Source: Pseudomonadota bacterium (lineage in GTDB: Bacteria > Pseudomonadota > Alphaproteobacteria > Micropepsales > Micropepsaceae). From it: a stretch of DNA of 17,431 nucleotides. The stretch spans positions 1 through 17,431 of the forward strand of contig JANYBR010000449.1 of assembly GCA_025360685.1 (NCBI GenBank), given 5' to 3'. Position numbers and translations under genes: made by a program. A model generated the notes under the pieces. It saw only the letters and a list, made by a program, of their open reading frames with translations, searched no databases and was not told where the DNA came from. Below are positions 7,987 to 14,881 of the stretch, one piece after another (positions within the stretch are counted from its first letter, which is position 1; every line of letters begins with the position of its first letter).

Positions 7987-8022
7987 AAGGGTCGTCCCGA
8001 CGGGGCGGCCCTTCTTTGTTTT
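7987..8022 (+). terminator. Strong rho-independent terminator after the leader-like ORF
   Basis: AAGGGTCGTCCC (7987-7998) pairs with GGGGCGGCCCTT (8002-8013), including two or three G-U pairs, to form a stem of 11-12 bp with a very short loop. It is followed by CTTTGTTTT. This either ends the short 7.8-kb transcript or acts as an attenuator 105 bases ahead of the M13 peptidase start. Confidence 0.8.
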
Positions 8023-8126
8023 AGCCTCGCGCTGACGTGATCGACGCACCTCGCCTCGACTTGCCCCGTTGTGATACGACCGGCGCAGAATGCAGGTCAG
8101 GCGCCAGCGCGTCGGAGAAAGCCGTC

Positions 8127-10178
8127 ATGTCCGTTCGCTCGCTTTTCATCGCGCTTGCCATTGCGGGCGTGGTCGCAACAGCGTTCGCCGCAGAGCCCGA
8201 GCCGAGCCATGGCGTGCAGCCACAGAACATGGATGTCTCGGTCAGGCCGGGCGACGATTTCAATCTCTACGCCAATGGCGCGTGGATCAAAGCCACTGTC
8301 GTGCCACCGGATCAGTCAAGCTGGGGTGCCTTCGCGATCCTCAACGAAAAAGCCGCCAAGCGCACGGCCGATCTGATAGCCGGACTGGCGTTGTTGAAGG
8401 CAAAAGCCGGATCTGACGCACAAAAGATCGGCGATTTCTATGCGAGCTTCATGGAAGAAGCCGGCATCGAGGCCAAAGGCCTTGCGCCGCTCGAGGGCGA
8501 ACTCGCACGCATCGCGGCGCTGAACGACAGCGCCAGCCTTGCACGCCATCTCGGCGAGACGTTGCGCGCCGACGTCGATCCGCTCAACAACACGAATTTC
8601 TTTACGGAGAACCTGTTTGGGCTCTGGATCGCGCCCGCCTTCAGCGATCCGGCGCACAACGCGGTCTATCTGCTTCAGGGCGGCCTCGGCCTTCCGGGGC
8701 GCGAGTATTATATTGCCGACAATCCCAGGATGGCCGCGATTCGCTCGGCCTATGTGACGCACATTGCCAGCATACTGAACCTTGCGGGCATCCCCGACGC
8801 CGGCAAGAAGGCCGATGGCATCATGGCGCTTGAGACCCAGATCGCCGCGGCACATGCCAGCCGTACCGACAGCGAGGATGTGCTCAAGGCGAACAATGTC
8901 TGGAGCCGCGGCGACTTCCGACACAAGGCACCAGGTCTGGATTGGGACGCCTTCTTCGACGGCGCGTCGCTTGCCAAACAAAAGGAGTTTGTCGTCTGGC
9001 AGCCAAGTGCATTTTCAGGAATCGCAAGACTGGTCGGCGACACCCCGATCGAATTATGGAAGACCTATCTGACCTTCCATCTGCTCAATCACTATTCGTC
9101 CGTGTTGCCGAAAGCCTTCGCCGCCGAGGAATTCGCCTTCTACGGCACGACCATGCAGGGTGCACCGCAGCAGCAGGAGCGTTGGAAACGTGCGGTGGCT
9201 GCAACCAATAACGCACTGGGCTGGGCGGTGGGGCGCATCTATGTCGAGCGCTACTTCCCCGCTGCCGCCAAAGTGGCGGCCCAAGCTATGGTCAAGGACG
9301 TCATCGCCGCCTTTGGCCGCCGTATTGACGCGTTGACCTGGATGACACCCGGGACCCGGGCCAAAGCAAAACAGAAACTAGCGACGCTCTATGTCGGCAT
9401 CGGCTATCCCGACAAGTGGTTTGACTATAGTGCCTTGAAAGTCGTTCGCGGAGACGCGATCGGCAATCTACGCCGCTCGGAACGCTTCGAATACGCGCGC
9501 AACCTCGCCAAGCTCGACAAACCCGTCGACGATGCGGAGTGGTGCATGACGCCCCAGACGGTGAACGCGGTGAACCTGCCGCTGCAGAATGCGCTCAACT
9601 TCCCGGCGGCAATTCTGGCTCCGCCGTTCTTCGACGGCTTGGCGGATACCGCCTTCAACTATGGCGCGATCGGCGCCGTCATCGGTCACGAGATCAGTCA
9701 CAGTTTCGACGATCAGGGCAGTCAGTTCGACGCCGCGGGACGCCTTTCCAATTGGTGGACTGCCGCAGACTTCGCGCATTTCAAGGAAGCCGCGACGCGG
9801 CTGGCCGAGCAATATGACGCCTACAGGCCATTTCCCGATCTTGCGGTCAACGGCCGGTTGACTCTGTCGGAAAACATCGCCGATGTTGCAGGCTTGTCCG
9901 CCGCGTTCGATGCGTGGCAGGCATCGCTCCACGGCAAAGCCGCACCCGTCCTGAACGGGCTGACGGGCGAGCAGCGCTTCTTTCTCGCCTATGGGCAGAC
10001 GCGGCAAAACGTGTCGCGCGAGGCGGCATTGCGCCAGCGGGTGCTGACCGACGGTCATGCGCCGGCCATGTATCGCGCCCAGACGGTGCGCAACATCGAC
10101 GCCTGGTATGACGCATTCGGCGTCAAGCCGGACGACAAGCTCTATCTGCCGCCGGACAAGCGCGTGCGGGTGTGGTGA
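8127..10178 (+). CDS. Secreted M13-family (neprilysin/PepO-like) zinc metallopeptidase
   Basis: A 683-residue M13 peptidase that cuts small peptides in the periplasm or at the cell surface. The N-terminus MSVRSLFIALAIAG, with a probable cut after AFA, is a signal peptide. The M13 N-terminal signature VRPGDDFNLYANGAWIK (about 38-54) follows. The zinc site is HEISH with H521, E522 and H525, preceded by GAIGAVIG; the third ligand is E582 in ENIADVAG, with D586. The protein ends in RVW, as is usual for M13 (CxxW-type end). Length is normal. I chose ATG 8127 over the longer open frame from 8037 because it gives a clean signal peptide. Its relation to the upstream leader-like unit is open. Confidence 0.95.
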   Translation: MSVRSLFIALAIAGVVATAFAAEPEPSHGVQPQNMDVSVRPGDDFNLYANGAWIKATVVPPDQSSWGAFAILNEKAAKRTADLIAGLALLKAKAGSDAQKIGDFYASFMEEAGIEAKGLAPLEGELARIAALNDSASLARHLGETLRADVDPLNNTNFFTENLFGLWIAPAFSDPAHNAVYLLQGGLGLPGREYYIADNPRMAAIRSAYVTHIASILNLAGIPDAGKKADGIMALETQIAAAHASRTDSEDVLKANNVWSRGDFRHKAPGLDWDAFFDGASLAKQKEFVVWQPSAFSGIARLVGDTPIELWKTYLTFHLLNHYSSVLPKAFAAEEFAFYGTTMQGAPQQQERWKRAVAATNNALGWAVGRIYVERYFPAAAKVAAQAMVKDVIAAFGRRIDALTWMTPGTRAKAKQKLATLYVGIGYPDKWFDYSALKVVRGDAIGNLRRSERFEYARNLAKLDKPVDDAEWCMTPQTVNAVNLPLQNALNFPAAILAPPFFDGLADTAFNYGAIGAVIGHEISHSFDDQGSQFDAAGRLSNWWTAADFAHFKEAATRLAEQYDAYRPFPDLAVNGRLTLSENIADVAGLSAAFDAWQASLHGKAAPVLNGLTGEQRFFLAYGQTRQNVSREAALRQRVLTDGHAPAMYRAQTVRNIDAWYDAFGVKPDDKLYLPPDKRVRVW

Positions 10179-10193
10179 GGCCAATTGCGCCTC

Positions 10194-10260
10194 CATCCTG
10201 CGACCAGCTCAGGATGAGGTACGCCCGAACGCTCATCCCGGGCCTGTCGAGGGACGAAGG
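10194..10260 (+). repeat. Degenerate intergenic palindromic repeats
   Basis: CATCCTG (10194-10200) and CAGGATG (10210-10216) form a perfect 7-bp hairpin. It is followed by a second degenerate copy, CTCATCCCGGGCCTGTCGAG (10232-10251). Both resemble the CATCCTGAGCTTGTCGAAGG unit seen intact near 16251. They fill the gap between the convergent M13 peptidase and crotonase genes and may work as bidirectional terminators, though no T-tract is present. Confidence 0.6.
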
Positions 10261-10299
10261 GCAATGGCAGACGCTCGATCGGCTCAGTTCGGGACGCCG

Positions 10300-11127
10300 C
10301 TAGCTCTTCGTGCGGTAGTCCTCGAACGCCGCATCGCGGGCGTCCAGGCCCTTGGTGACGCCATCCTTGAATTTGCCGAACGTTTCGCGCGAGGACTGCG
10401 TGGTCAGCGCCAGCGCCTGGATCTCGGTACCGGCGCGAATCGCGGCGCGCAGCCCCATGATCTCCATCGCACGGTGCACGGAACGCTTGTTCATCTGTTG
10501 CACGTCGCTTGGAATCTTGGCGATGCGTTCGGCGATGGCCAAAGTCTCCGCTTCAAGACGGTCGGCAGTGAAGGCGCGATTGGCAAAGCCGACGCGCACC
10601 GCCTCCGCGCCGCTGATCTCATCGCCGGTAAGCATCATCTCCATGGCAGGTCGCAAGCCGCAGAGCCAGGCGTGAAACTGATTGTCGGGCGGGCTCATCA
10701 TGCGCACCGGCGGATAGCCGATCTGCGCATCCTGCGCGACATAGACAAGATCGCAGGCGGTGGCGAGTTCCGATCCGCCAGCCAGGCACCAGCCATGCAC
10801 CTGCGCGATCACGGGCTTGGCCAGGTCCCAGATCTTGAAGCAGCCTTCGACCACATGGCGCGCCCATTGGCCCGCGCCGCCGGACGACTGGTAGGGCAGC
10901 TCCTGCCGGCCGCCTTCGCGCGACAGATCATAGCCGGCGGAGAAGCACGAGCCCGCACCGCGCAGGATCATCACGCGTACGTCCGGGTCGCGGTCTCCCG
11001 CCTCGAGCGCGCCATAGAGCTCGCCACGCAGTTCGTTCGACAGCGCGTTGCGCTTGTCGGGACGGTTCATGGTCAGCCGGCGCACCAACGGCGCCGGATT
11101 GTCGACGAGGATGAGAGGTTTGGTCAT
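10300..11127 (-). CDS. Crotonase-superfamily protein (enoyl-CoA hydratase/isomerase-like)
   Basis: A 275-residue crotonase-fold protein acting on acyl-CoA thioesters. Features: NRPDKRNALSNEL near the N-terminus, the first oxyanion-hole segment GAGSCFSAGYDLS (about 57-69), and the family signature HGWCLAGGSELATACDLVY (about 111-129), which holds the second oxyanion Gly and a Glu equivalent to the first catalytic glutamate of enoyl-CoA hydratase. The second catalytic glutamate, normally in an FGxPE-type segment, is not seen: the aligned stretch reads IGYPPVRMMSPPDN. A plain hydratase reaction is therefore doubtful, and an isomerase, hydrolase or other crotonase chemistry is as likely. The start ATG 11127 is followed at once by family-typical sequence. 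It is convergent with the M13 gene. Confidence 0.88.
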   Translation of the reverse strand: MTKPLILVDNPAPLVRRLTMNRPDKRNALSNELRGELYGALEAGDRDPDVRVMILRGAGSCFSAGYDLSREGGRQELPYQSSGGAGQWARHVVEGCFKIWDLAKPVIAQVHGWCLAGGSELATACDLVYVAQDAQIGYPPVRMMSPPDNQFHAWLCGLRPAMEMMLTGDEISGAEAVRVGFANRAFTADRLEAETLAIAERIAKIPSDVQQMNKRSVHRAMEIMGLRAAIRAGTEIQALALTTQSSRETFGKFKDGVTKGLDARDAAFEDYRTKS

Positions 11128-11198
11128 GGCGGGCTCCGAATTTGGAGTCCGATGTTAGGCCGTTTGGCTTCGACGGCGCCATGGAGCGCGGCGAAGGC

Positions 11199-11287
11199 TG
11201 GTGGCCCCGGACCGACTCGAACGGTCACGTCCCTTTCGGAACTACGGATTTTAAGTCCGGTGCGTCTACCAGTTCCGCCACGGGGCC
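11199..11287 (-). tRNA. tRNA-Leu (anticodon UAA)
   Basis: Read on the minus strand, the acceptor stem GGCCCCG (from 11287) pairs perfectly with CGGGGCC, followed by discriminator A and an encoded CCA (11201-11199). The D-arm, an anticodon loop CTTAAAA giving UAA, a long variable arm (leucine type) and the GTTCGAGTC T-loop are all present. The body is 86 bases plus CCA. The gene lies about 70 bases from the decayed mobile-element remnants that follow on its 5' side. Confidence 0.95.
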
Positions 11288-11321
11288 CAGGCGGCCAAAC
11301 TGTGCGGCGCGCCCTGATGCG

Positions 11322-11432
11322 TCAATAGTTGGGAGTTTGAAGCAGCCATAATCGGACGCGTCCGCGCATGACATGGACGGCGTTGCCGATGACATCGGCG
11401 GGACGTTTCCGGCCTTGGGGACCCTTGGGCAT
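11322..11432 (-). pseudogene. Truncated copy of the MPKGPQG small-protein gene
   Basis: The 36-codon ORF begins MPKGPQGRKRPADVIGNAVH plus VMR, nearly identical to the first 23 residues of the intact 53-aa gene at 14862-15023 (one substitution, R for Q at position 8). It then changes abruptly to unrelated GRVRLWLLQTPNY. DNA identity begins at about 11357 and runs through the start codon, so the copy is cut at its 3' end by a junction near 11355. A TATACT box (minus, 11443-11438) lies 5 bases before the ATG, so leaderless expression is possible. I treat it as a remnant of an element related to 12141-15444. Confidence 0.65.
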
Positions 11433-11475
11433 GAGTTAGTATAACGCCTCTGCACTCGATTTTGGAGGGGATGAA

Positions 11476-12111
11476 GTGGATTTAGAAGACCGCATCAAGC
11501 ATCAATTTCCTAGTCTCTTCATCACGCTGCTGAGCGTTTTGATTGGGTTGGTCTTTGCTGACCTCGTGTCGGAGGCGCATGCGCGAATGACGCTTTGGCC
11601 GCTCAATGTTGGCTCCCTGCGCACCTGGGGCCAGATATTGGCGATGGGGACGTGCGCCCTGACCGGCTGGGTGTTCCTGGCCCATGTCGGTATCTCGCGG
11701 CTGCGAATTCCGACACTTGACGATTCGCTCATCGTGTTCATGACGCCGGTGCCGCTCCTGATCGGCAACTCACTTGTCGGCCTCAAGGAGAGTTGGCCGT
11801 GGTTCTACTATGCCAGCTTCTATCTCGCGATTTCGCTCTTGGCCACGCACTTGCAGGTCCGTGTTGCGTGCGCGGAAAGTGAACTCGCATCCTTCGCACG
11901 CATTACCCGGCCCTTCGGTCCAACCCTGGTGCTCTACCTCGGCATACCTTTCTATGCGGCCATGGCGTGGGCCGATAGCCGCGCCATGCTCTCGCCGCTA
12001 GCCGAAATGCTGCTCGCCTTGAGCGCGACGCCGGCCGCACTTTCCTTCCTGTGGCTGTTCTTCCGCAGTTGGCACGTCGCCATCGCCGAGACACGAGCGC
12101 TTAATCCCTAG
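11476..12111 (+). CDS. Hypothetical six-TM membrane protein
   Basis: A 211-residue protein starting at GTG 11476 with a good Shine-Dalgarno (GGAGGGG at 11464-11470). It has about six hydrophobic helices, near residues 13-31, 51-71, 82-101, 106-124, 146-166 and 171-191, with a charged loop (ACAESELASFARITRP) between helices 4 and 5. I do not recognise a family. It lies between a truncated MPKGPQG gene (divergent, 44 bases away) and an isolated copy of a transposon right terminus whose first base is 4 bases after its stop. It may therefore be cargo of a decayed element related to the one at 12141-15444 (inference). Confidence 0.65.
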   Translation: MDLEDRIKHQFPSLFITLLSVLIGLVFADLVSEAHARMTLWPLNVGSLRTWGQILAMGTCALTGWVFLAHVGISRLRIPTLDDSLIVFMTPVPLLIGNSLVGLKESWPWFYYASFYLAISLLATHLQVRVACAESELASFARITRPFGPTLVLYLGIPFYAAMAWADSRAMLSPLAEMLLALSATPAALSFLWLFFRSWHVAIAETRALNP

Positions 12112-12114
12112 TAC

Positions 12115-12132
12115 TCAAACTGTAACAGTGCC
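12115..12132 (+). repeat. Isolated right-terminus copy (outside the main element)
   Basis: TCAAACTGTAACAGTGCC is identical to the right terminal repeat at 15427-15444. Like that copy, it is followed by CCATGGTC and preceded by a CTAGnACT block (12108-12114 here, 15416-15422 there). It faces the left end of the main element across 8 bases, so 12115-12158 reads as an 18-bp perfect inverted repeat with an 8-base centre. As RNA it would form a very strong hairpin just after the stop of the upstream gene and may also end transcription. Confidence 0.85.
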
Positions 12133-12140
12133 CCATGGTC
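12133..12140. repeat. Left target-site duplication CCATGGTC
   Basis: CCATGGTC abuts the left terminal repeat at 12141 and is repeated exactly at 15445-15452, directly after the right terminal repeat. An 8-bp duplication is expected of DDE-type insertion sequences such as the IS1 and IS1595 families (8-9 bp and 8 bp). Confidence 0.85.
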
Positions 12141-12158
12141 GGCACTGTTACAGTTTGA
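12141..12158 (+). repeat. Left terminal inverted repeat
   Basis: GGCACTGTTACAGTTTGA is the perfect reverse complement of 15427-15444. The GG at the outer tip and the interior direction define the left end of the element. Confidence 0.88.
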
Positions 12159-12206
12159 CTTAGGGTAGTAGGAATCTCTGCCCACTGAGGTTTGGCAACA
12201 GAAATC

Positions 12207-12449
12207 ATGCGAGGGCTTATCATTGTCGCCTTGCTCGGATTGGTCGTTGCCGGATGCACGGACCGAAGCGACTTCCGCTGGTACGACACTACCGGAAAAG
12301 GGCGGAGCGAGCTGGAATCCGCGCGCGATTTCAAAACATGCGGACAACTTGCGCCCATCTCGCCTCTATCAGCTGGAAACAACGCCTATCAAGAGTCTTC
12401 CCGGCGCAATGACAAATGCATGGCGGACCGCGGCTGGGAAATGAGATAG
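12207..12449 (+). CDS. Small lipoprotein
   Basis: An 80-residue protein starting MRGLIIVALLGLVVAGCTDR. The first 16 residues are a short lipoprotein signal ending in the lipobox LVVAGC with the lipidated Cys at 17. The mature part is hydrophilic and has two further Cys residues (in FKTCGQL and DKCMADRGW). The C-xxx-RGW ending is common in short alphaproteobacterial lipoproteins of unknown role; a disulfide between the two Cys is plausible in the periplasm. ATG 12207 is preferred to an in-frame TTG at 12192 because it gives a compact signal. First gene inside the left end of the mobile element and the only left-arm gene on the plus strand. Confidence 0.72.
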   Translation: MRGLIIVALLGLVVAGCTDRSDFRWYDTTGKGRSELESARDFKTCGQLAPISPLSAGNNAYQESSRRNDKCMADRGWEMR

Positions 12450-12495
12450 GCCGAATTGACCTACGAATGCGTTTCGTGATTCTCTCGAAGTCAGA

Positions 12496-12527
12496 AGAGC
12501 GGCCCTCCCGCGAAGAAAGACCGCTCT
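12496..12527 (-). terminator. Possible terminator of the 41-aa gene
   Basis: AGAGCGG (12496-12502) and CCGCTCT (12521-12527) form a perfect 7-bp stem with an 18-base loop, placed 19 bases after the stop of the minus-strand 41-aa gene and between convergent genes. The T-tract is poor, so termination is only suggested. Nothing else is seen in 12450-12545. Confidence 0.35.
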
Positions 12528-12545
12528 CCCTAGTGTGTTAAAGCC

Positions 12546-12671
12546 TTACGGCTTCTTCACTTTGATCGTCTGAACAATAGAGGTCTTCTTCTGTTGTTCA
12601 GCGGCTTTCACGGTTTTGAATTTGCCCGTGATCGCGCTGCGACCGACTTTGATCGTGTAAGTTTTCGACAT
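12546..12671 (-). CDS. 41-aa basic small protein
   Basis: Starts at ATG 12671 behind AAAGGAG (8 bases upstream), a strong ribosome-binding site. The product is 41 residues, begins MSKTYTIKVGRSAITGKFKT and continues VKAAEQQKK, ending in IVQTIKVKKP. It is highly basic, with a pattern (KVGR-x-TGKF-x-V-x-A, then VxTIK) that I have seen in small alphaproteobacterial ORFs with no assigned role. It lies within the mobile element, on the same strand as the transposase 117 bases upstream. A DNA- or RNA-binding role is possible from charge only. The spacer 12672-12788 shows no other gene. Confidence 0.68.
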   Translation of the reverse strand: MSKTYTIKVGRSAITGKFKTVKAAEQQKKTSIVQTIKVKKP

Positions 12672-12788
12672 TGTTTTCTCCTTTCCGGACCGGATGTGGT
12701 CCCGTTGTCAAACCTCATCGGTCGGACGGAGAAGACGTGCCTAGACTCAGGCGATCAGGCGGATTCAGGACTCAGAAATGCTTATAGT

Positions 12789-13633
12789 TCAAGGGGTAAA
12801 CGTGTCGATCAGCGTCACGATGTCCGAAATATCCCACAGCTTGTCCGACAGGTTTGCGCACATGGCCGGCGACATACGGATCGCTTCATTGACGCGAGCA
12901 AAATTGTACCAAGTCGTATAGAGCGCGACCATGTGAACGTGGTTGATCAGCTTCTTGGAGTGCGCAGCCGTCAAGCGCGCAAACCTCTTCATGTGCTGGC
13001 GCATCGTTTGATAGTGCTTTTCGACGAAACTCGTCGAAACAAGCGCCTTGATAGGCCGTCCAACGATCCGCTTCTTGTGCGCGCCGGTGCAGATGCCGGG
13101 GCTGTATTTGCGCTCAGGGCCGATTAGATCGGCTGTGGGGCCGTACTGTTTGATCAGCATGGCGTAATCGACATCGAGGCCAAAGGCCCCTGCTACGGCG
13201 TTCAAATAGACGCCATGGCCGTCCGTGGTGAGTTGGACGCGAGTAGCGAGCCGGTCCGCAACATCCATCATGAAATCGCTGGCAGCGTCCGCGTCACGGC
13301 CTCCGATCAGGTAGGAGACGATCAACTTGCTGTCGGCGTCTAACGCGGTCCAAGTCCAAGCATCGCCAGCGCCCTCTGGAGCGGCCTTAGCCTTCTCCAG
13401 ATTGGCGCGCTTGCAGTAGTTGAAGCTCCAGATTTCGTCGCACTCGACACGGCTCGCCTTCACGCCACGCACAGCCTTGTCGTGGTGGGCCATGCAAGCC
13501 GTTCCGGCCAGTTCGAGGTAGCGCAGGACCGTGACCGGGGACACGTCCACAAGCCTACCAATACCTCTGATTGAGTTGCCCCAACCATTAAGTGTAGGAT
13601 TTGCCTGCGTTTTTCAAAGGTTAGCCTGTTCAT
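12789..13633 (-). pseudogene. IS1-like DDE transposase, frameshifted near its N-terminus
   Basis: The long part (start GTG 13550, 253 residues) is a DDE transposase of the group usually annotated IS1-family in Rhizobiales. It has ECDEIWSF (D38), KAAPEGAGDAWTWTALDADSKL, LTTDGH (D110) and STSFVEKHYQTMR (E177). The true N-terminus lies in another frame: ATG 13633 reads MNRLTFEKRRQILHLMV. Switching frame at about 13583-13581 then gives GNSIRGIGRLVDVSPVTVL, a helix-turn-helix-like segment joining smoothly to the rest. One missing base, in the codon for the expected Glu of LMVEGNS, explains the break. Without frameshifting or an internal start, full-length enzyme would not be made. The catalytic triad is intact. 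Confidence 0.85.
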
Positions 13634-13638
13634 GTGAT

Positions 13639-13676
13639 ATTATATAATTTGACTTCGTCGCAAAGTCAATTATATT
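13639..13676. promoter_or_regulatory. Overlapping divergent promoters and AT-rich dyad between transposase and Fic genes
   Basis: Plus strand: TTGACT (13649-13654), 16 bases, TATATT (13671-13676), about 35 bases before the Fic ATG. Minus strand: TTGACT (13669-13664), 19 bases, TATAAT (13644-13639), just before the transposase ATG 13633. The two promoters share an imperfect inverted repeat (ATATAATTTGACTT 13642-13655 against AAAGTCAATTATAT 13662-13675), so one bound protein could control both directions. Confidence 0.6.
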
Positions 13677-13711
13677 CCGTCGTGAAGACGATATGAAACG
13701 GACTAACCCAC

Positions 13712-14881
13712 ATGATATTCGCCACCCCGCCACTTGCTGATGAAGACCGCGCAGTGCTGGCTCTCATTCGCGATTTGAAAGAGTCGCTTCGGTACACGGT
13801 CGCGCAAAGCCCCAATCGCTGGAAAGGGTCCCTGCGGCGCAACACATTTGCGCGCGCTCTTCGTGGATCGAACAGTATCGAGGGAATTAACGCATCGCTC
13901 AGTGATGCTGTCGCGATCATTGACGACGAAAAGCCTGAAACCGTGGACGAAGAAACGTTCCGCGCTCTAACGGGCTATCGCAATGCTCTCACATACGTTT
14001 TGCAAACACACGACGATCCGCACTTTGAACTCCACGCACAGGTCGTAAAGAGCCTTCACTTCATGATGCTCTCATACGACCTTACGAAGATGCCGGGACA
14101 ATGGCGGCCAGGCTCGATCTACGTTGTACGCGATCCCGGTGGAGAGACAGTCTATGAGGGGCCAGACGCAGCCCTCGTGCCGCCGCTCGTGGACGAACTC
14201 ATAGCTTCTCTGGTTCCAAACTCGGGAGTCGATCCAATAGTTAGAGGGGCGATGGCTCACCTAAACTTCACAATGATCCATCCATTTAAAGATGGAAACG
14301 GCCGCATGGCGCGCGCATTGCAAACTCTAGTGATGGCGCGCGATGGAGTTCTCAGCCCCGTGTTTTGCAGCATCGAAGAATGGCTTGGCCGCAATACGGA
14401 GGCATATTATGACATTCTCGCTCAAACCGGGGAGGGCCACTGGAATCCTGATCGCGACGCATTGCCGTGGGTGCGGTTTTGCCTTCTAGCGCACTACCAG
14501 CAAGCAGCAACATTACTTCAACGAAGCCACGCAATGTCCCGCGTATTCGACGAAGTTGCAAAAATTGTCTCTCAACAAGGCCTTCTTGAGCGTATGACTA
14601 TTTCGCTCGTTGACGCGGTCTTTGGTTACAAGATACGGGCGGGCAGATACCAGCAGGACAACCAAGTCTCCGACGTTGTGGCAAGTCGCGATTTGCGTCG
14701 GCTGTGTGATGCTGGCCTTCTTGAACCCATTGGAGAAAAGCGTGGCCGGTACTACATCGCCGCAAAGCCATTAAGAGAAATCTACGCAAAATCTCGCTTA
14801 AACGACGTTCGCGCAGGCGATCCGTATGAAATTATCAGACGAGCGCAGCCTAAATCGCAACTCATTTTACCCGGCGTTTGA
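13712..14881 (+). CDS. Fic-domain protein adenylyltransferase (class II, self-inhibited)
   Basis: A 389-residue Fic protein. The active-site loop IHPFKDGNGRMAR (residues 189-201; catalytic H190, D194, R198) matches HPFx(D/E)GNGRxxR in full, so AMP transfer from ATP to hydroxyl side chains of a target is expected. An inhibitory-helix motif SNSIEG (S53 to G58), fitting (S/T)xxxE(G/N) with E57 as the blocking Glu, lies N-terminal to the core, so no separate antitoxin is needed. The C-terminus (about 300-375) has DVVASRDLRRLCDAGLLEPIG followed by GRYYIAAKPL, a winged-helix-like domain found in many such Fic proteins, suggesting DNA binding or autoregulation. No good Shine-Dalgarno precedes ATG 13712. 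It is the largest cargo gene and overlaps the next convergent ORF by 20 bases. Confidence 0.93.
   Translation: MIFATPPLADEDRAVLALIRDLKESLRYTVAQSPNRWKGSLRRNTFARALRGSNSIEGINASLSDAVAIIDDEKPETVDEETFRALTGYRNALTYVLQTHDDPHFELHAQVVKSLHFMMLSYDLTKMPGQWRPGSIYVVRDPGGETVYEGPDAALVPPLVDELIASLVPNSGVDPIVRGAMAHLNFTMIHPFKDGNGRMARALQTLVMARDGVLSPVFCSIEEWLGRNTEAYYDILAQTGEGHWNPDRDALPWVRFCLLAHYQQAATLLQRSHAMSRVFDEVAKIVSQQGLLERMTISLVDAVFGYKIRAGRYQQDNQVSDVVASRDLRRLCDAGLLEPIGEKRGRYYIAAKPLREIYAKSRLNDVRAGDPYEIIRRAQPKSQLILPGV

Noticed and set aside
11289..11310. GGCCAAACTGTGCGGCGCGCC as a possible remnant of the 18-bp terminus beside tRNA-Leu.
   Set aside because: Only CAAACTGT is shared and the rest does not align, so it cannot support a lost end.
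12115..12158. Reading the 18-bp inverted repeat with 8-base centre as only a transcription terminator of the six-TM gene.
   Set aside because: It may act as one, but the right arm recurs inverted at 15427 with the same 8-base flank, which a simple terminator does not explain.
12594..13127. Long plus-strand open frame (177 codons) over the 41-aa and transposase genes.
   Set aside because: It is antisense to the clearly recognisable DDE transposase and 41-aa gene, with arginine-rich shadow composition.
13693..13740. A 15-codon ORF (MKRTNPHDIRHPATC) overlapping the start of the Fic gene, as a possible leader peptide or antitoxin.
   Set aside because: It has no ribosome-binding site and no protein-like pattern, and the Fic protein already contains its inhibitory motif; chance is the simplest explanation.
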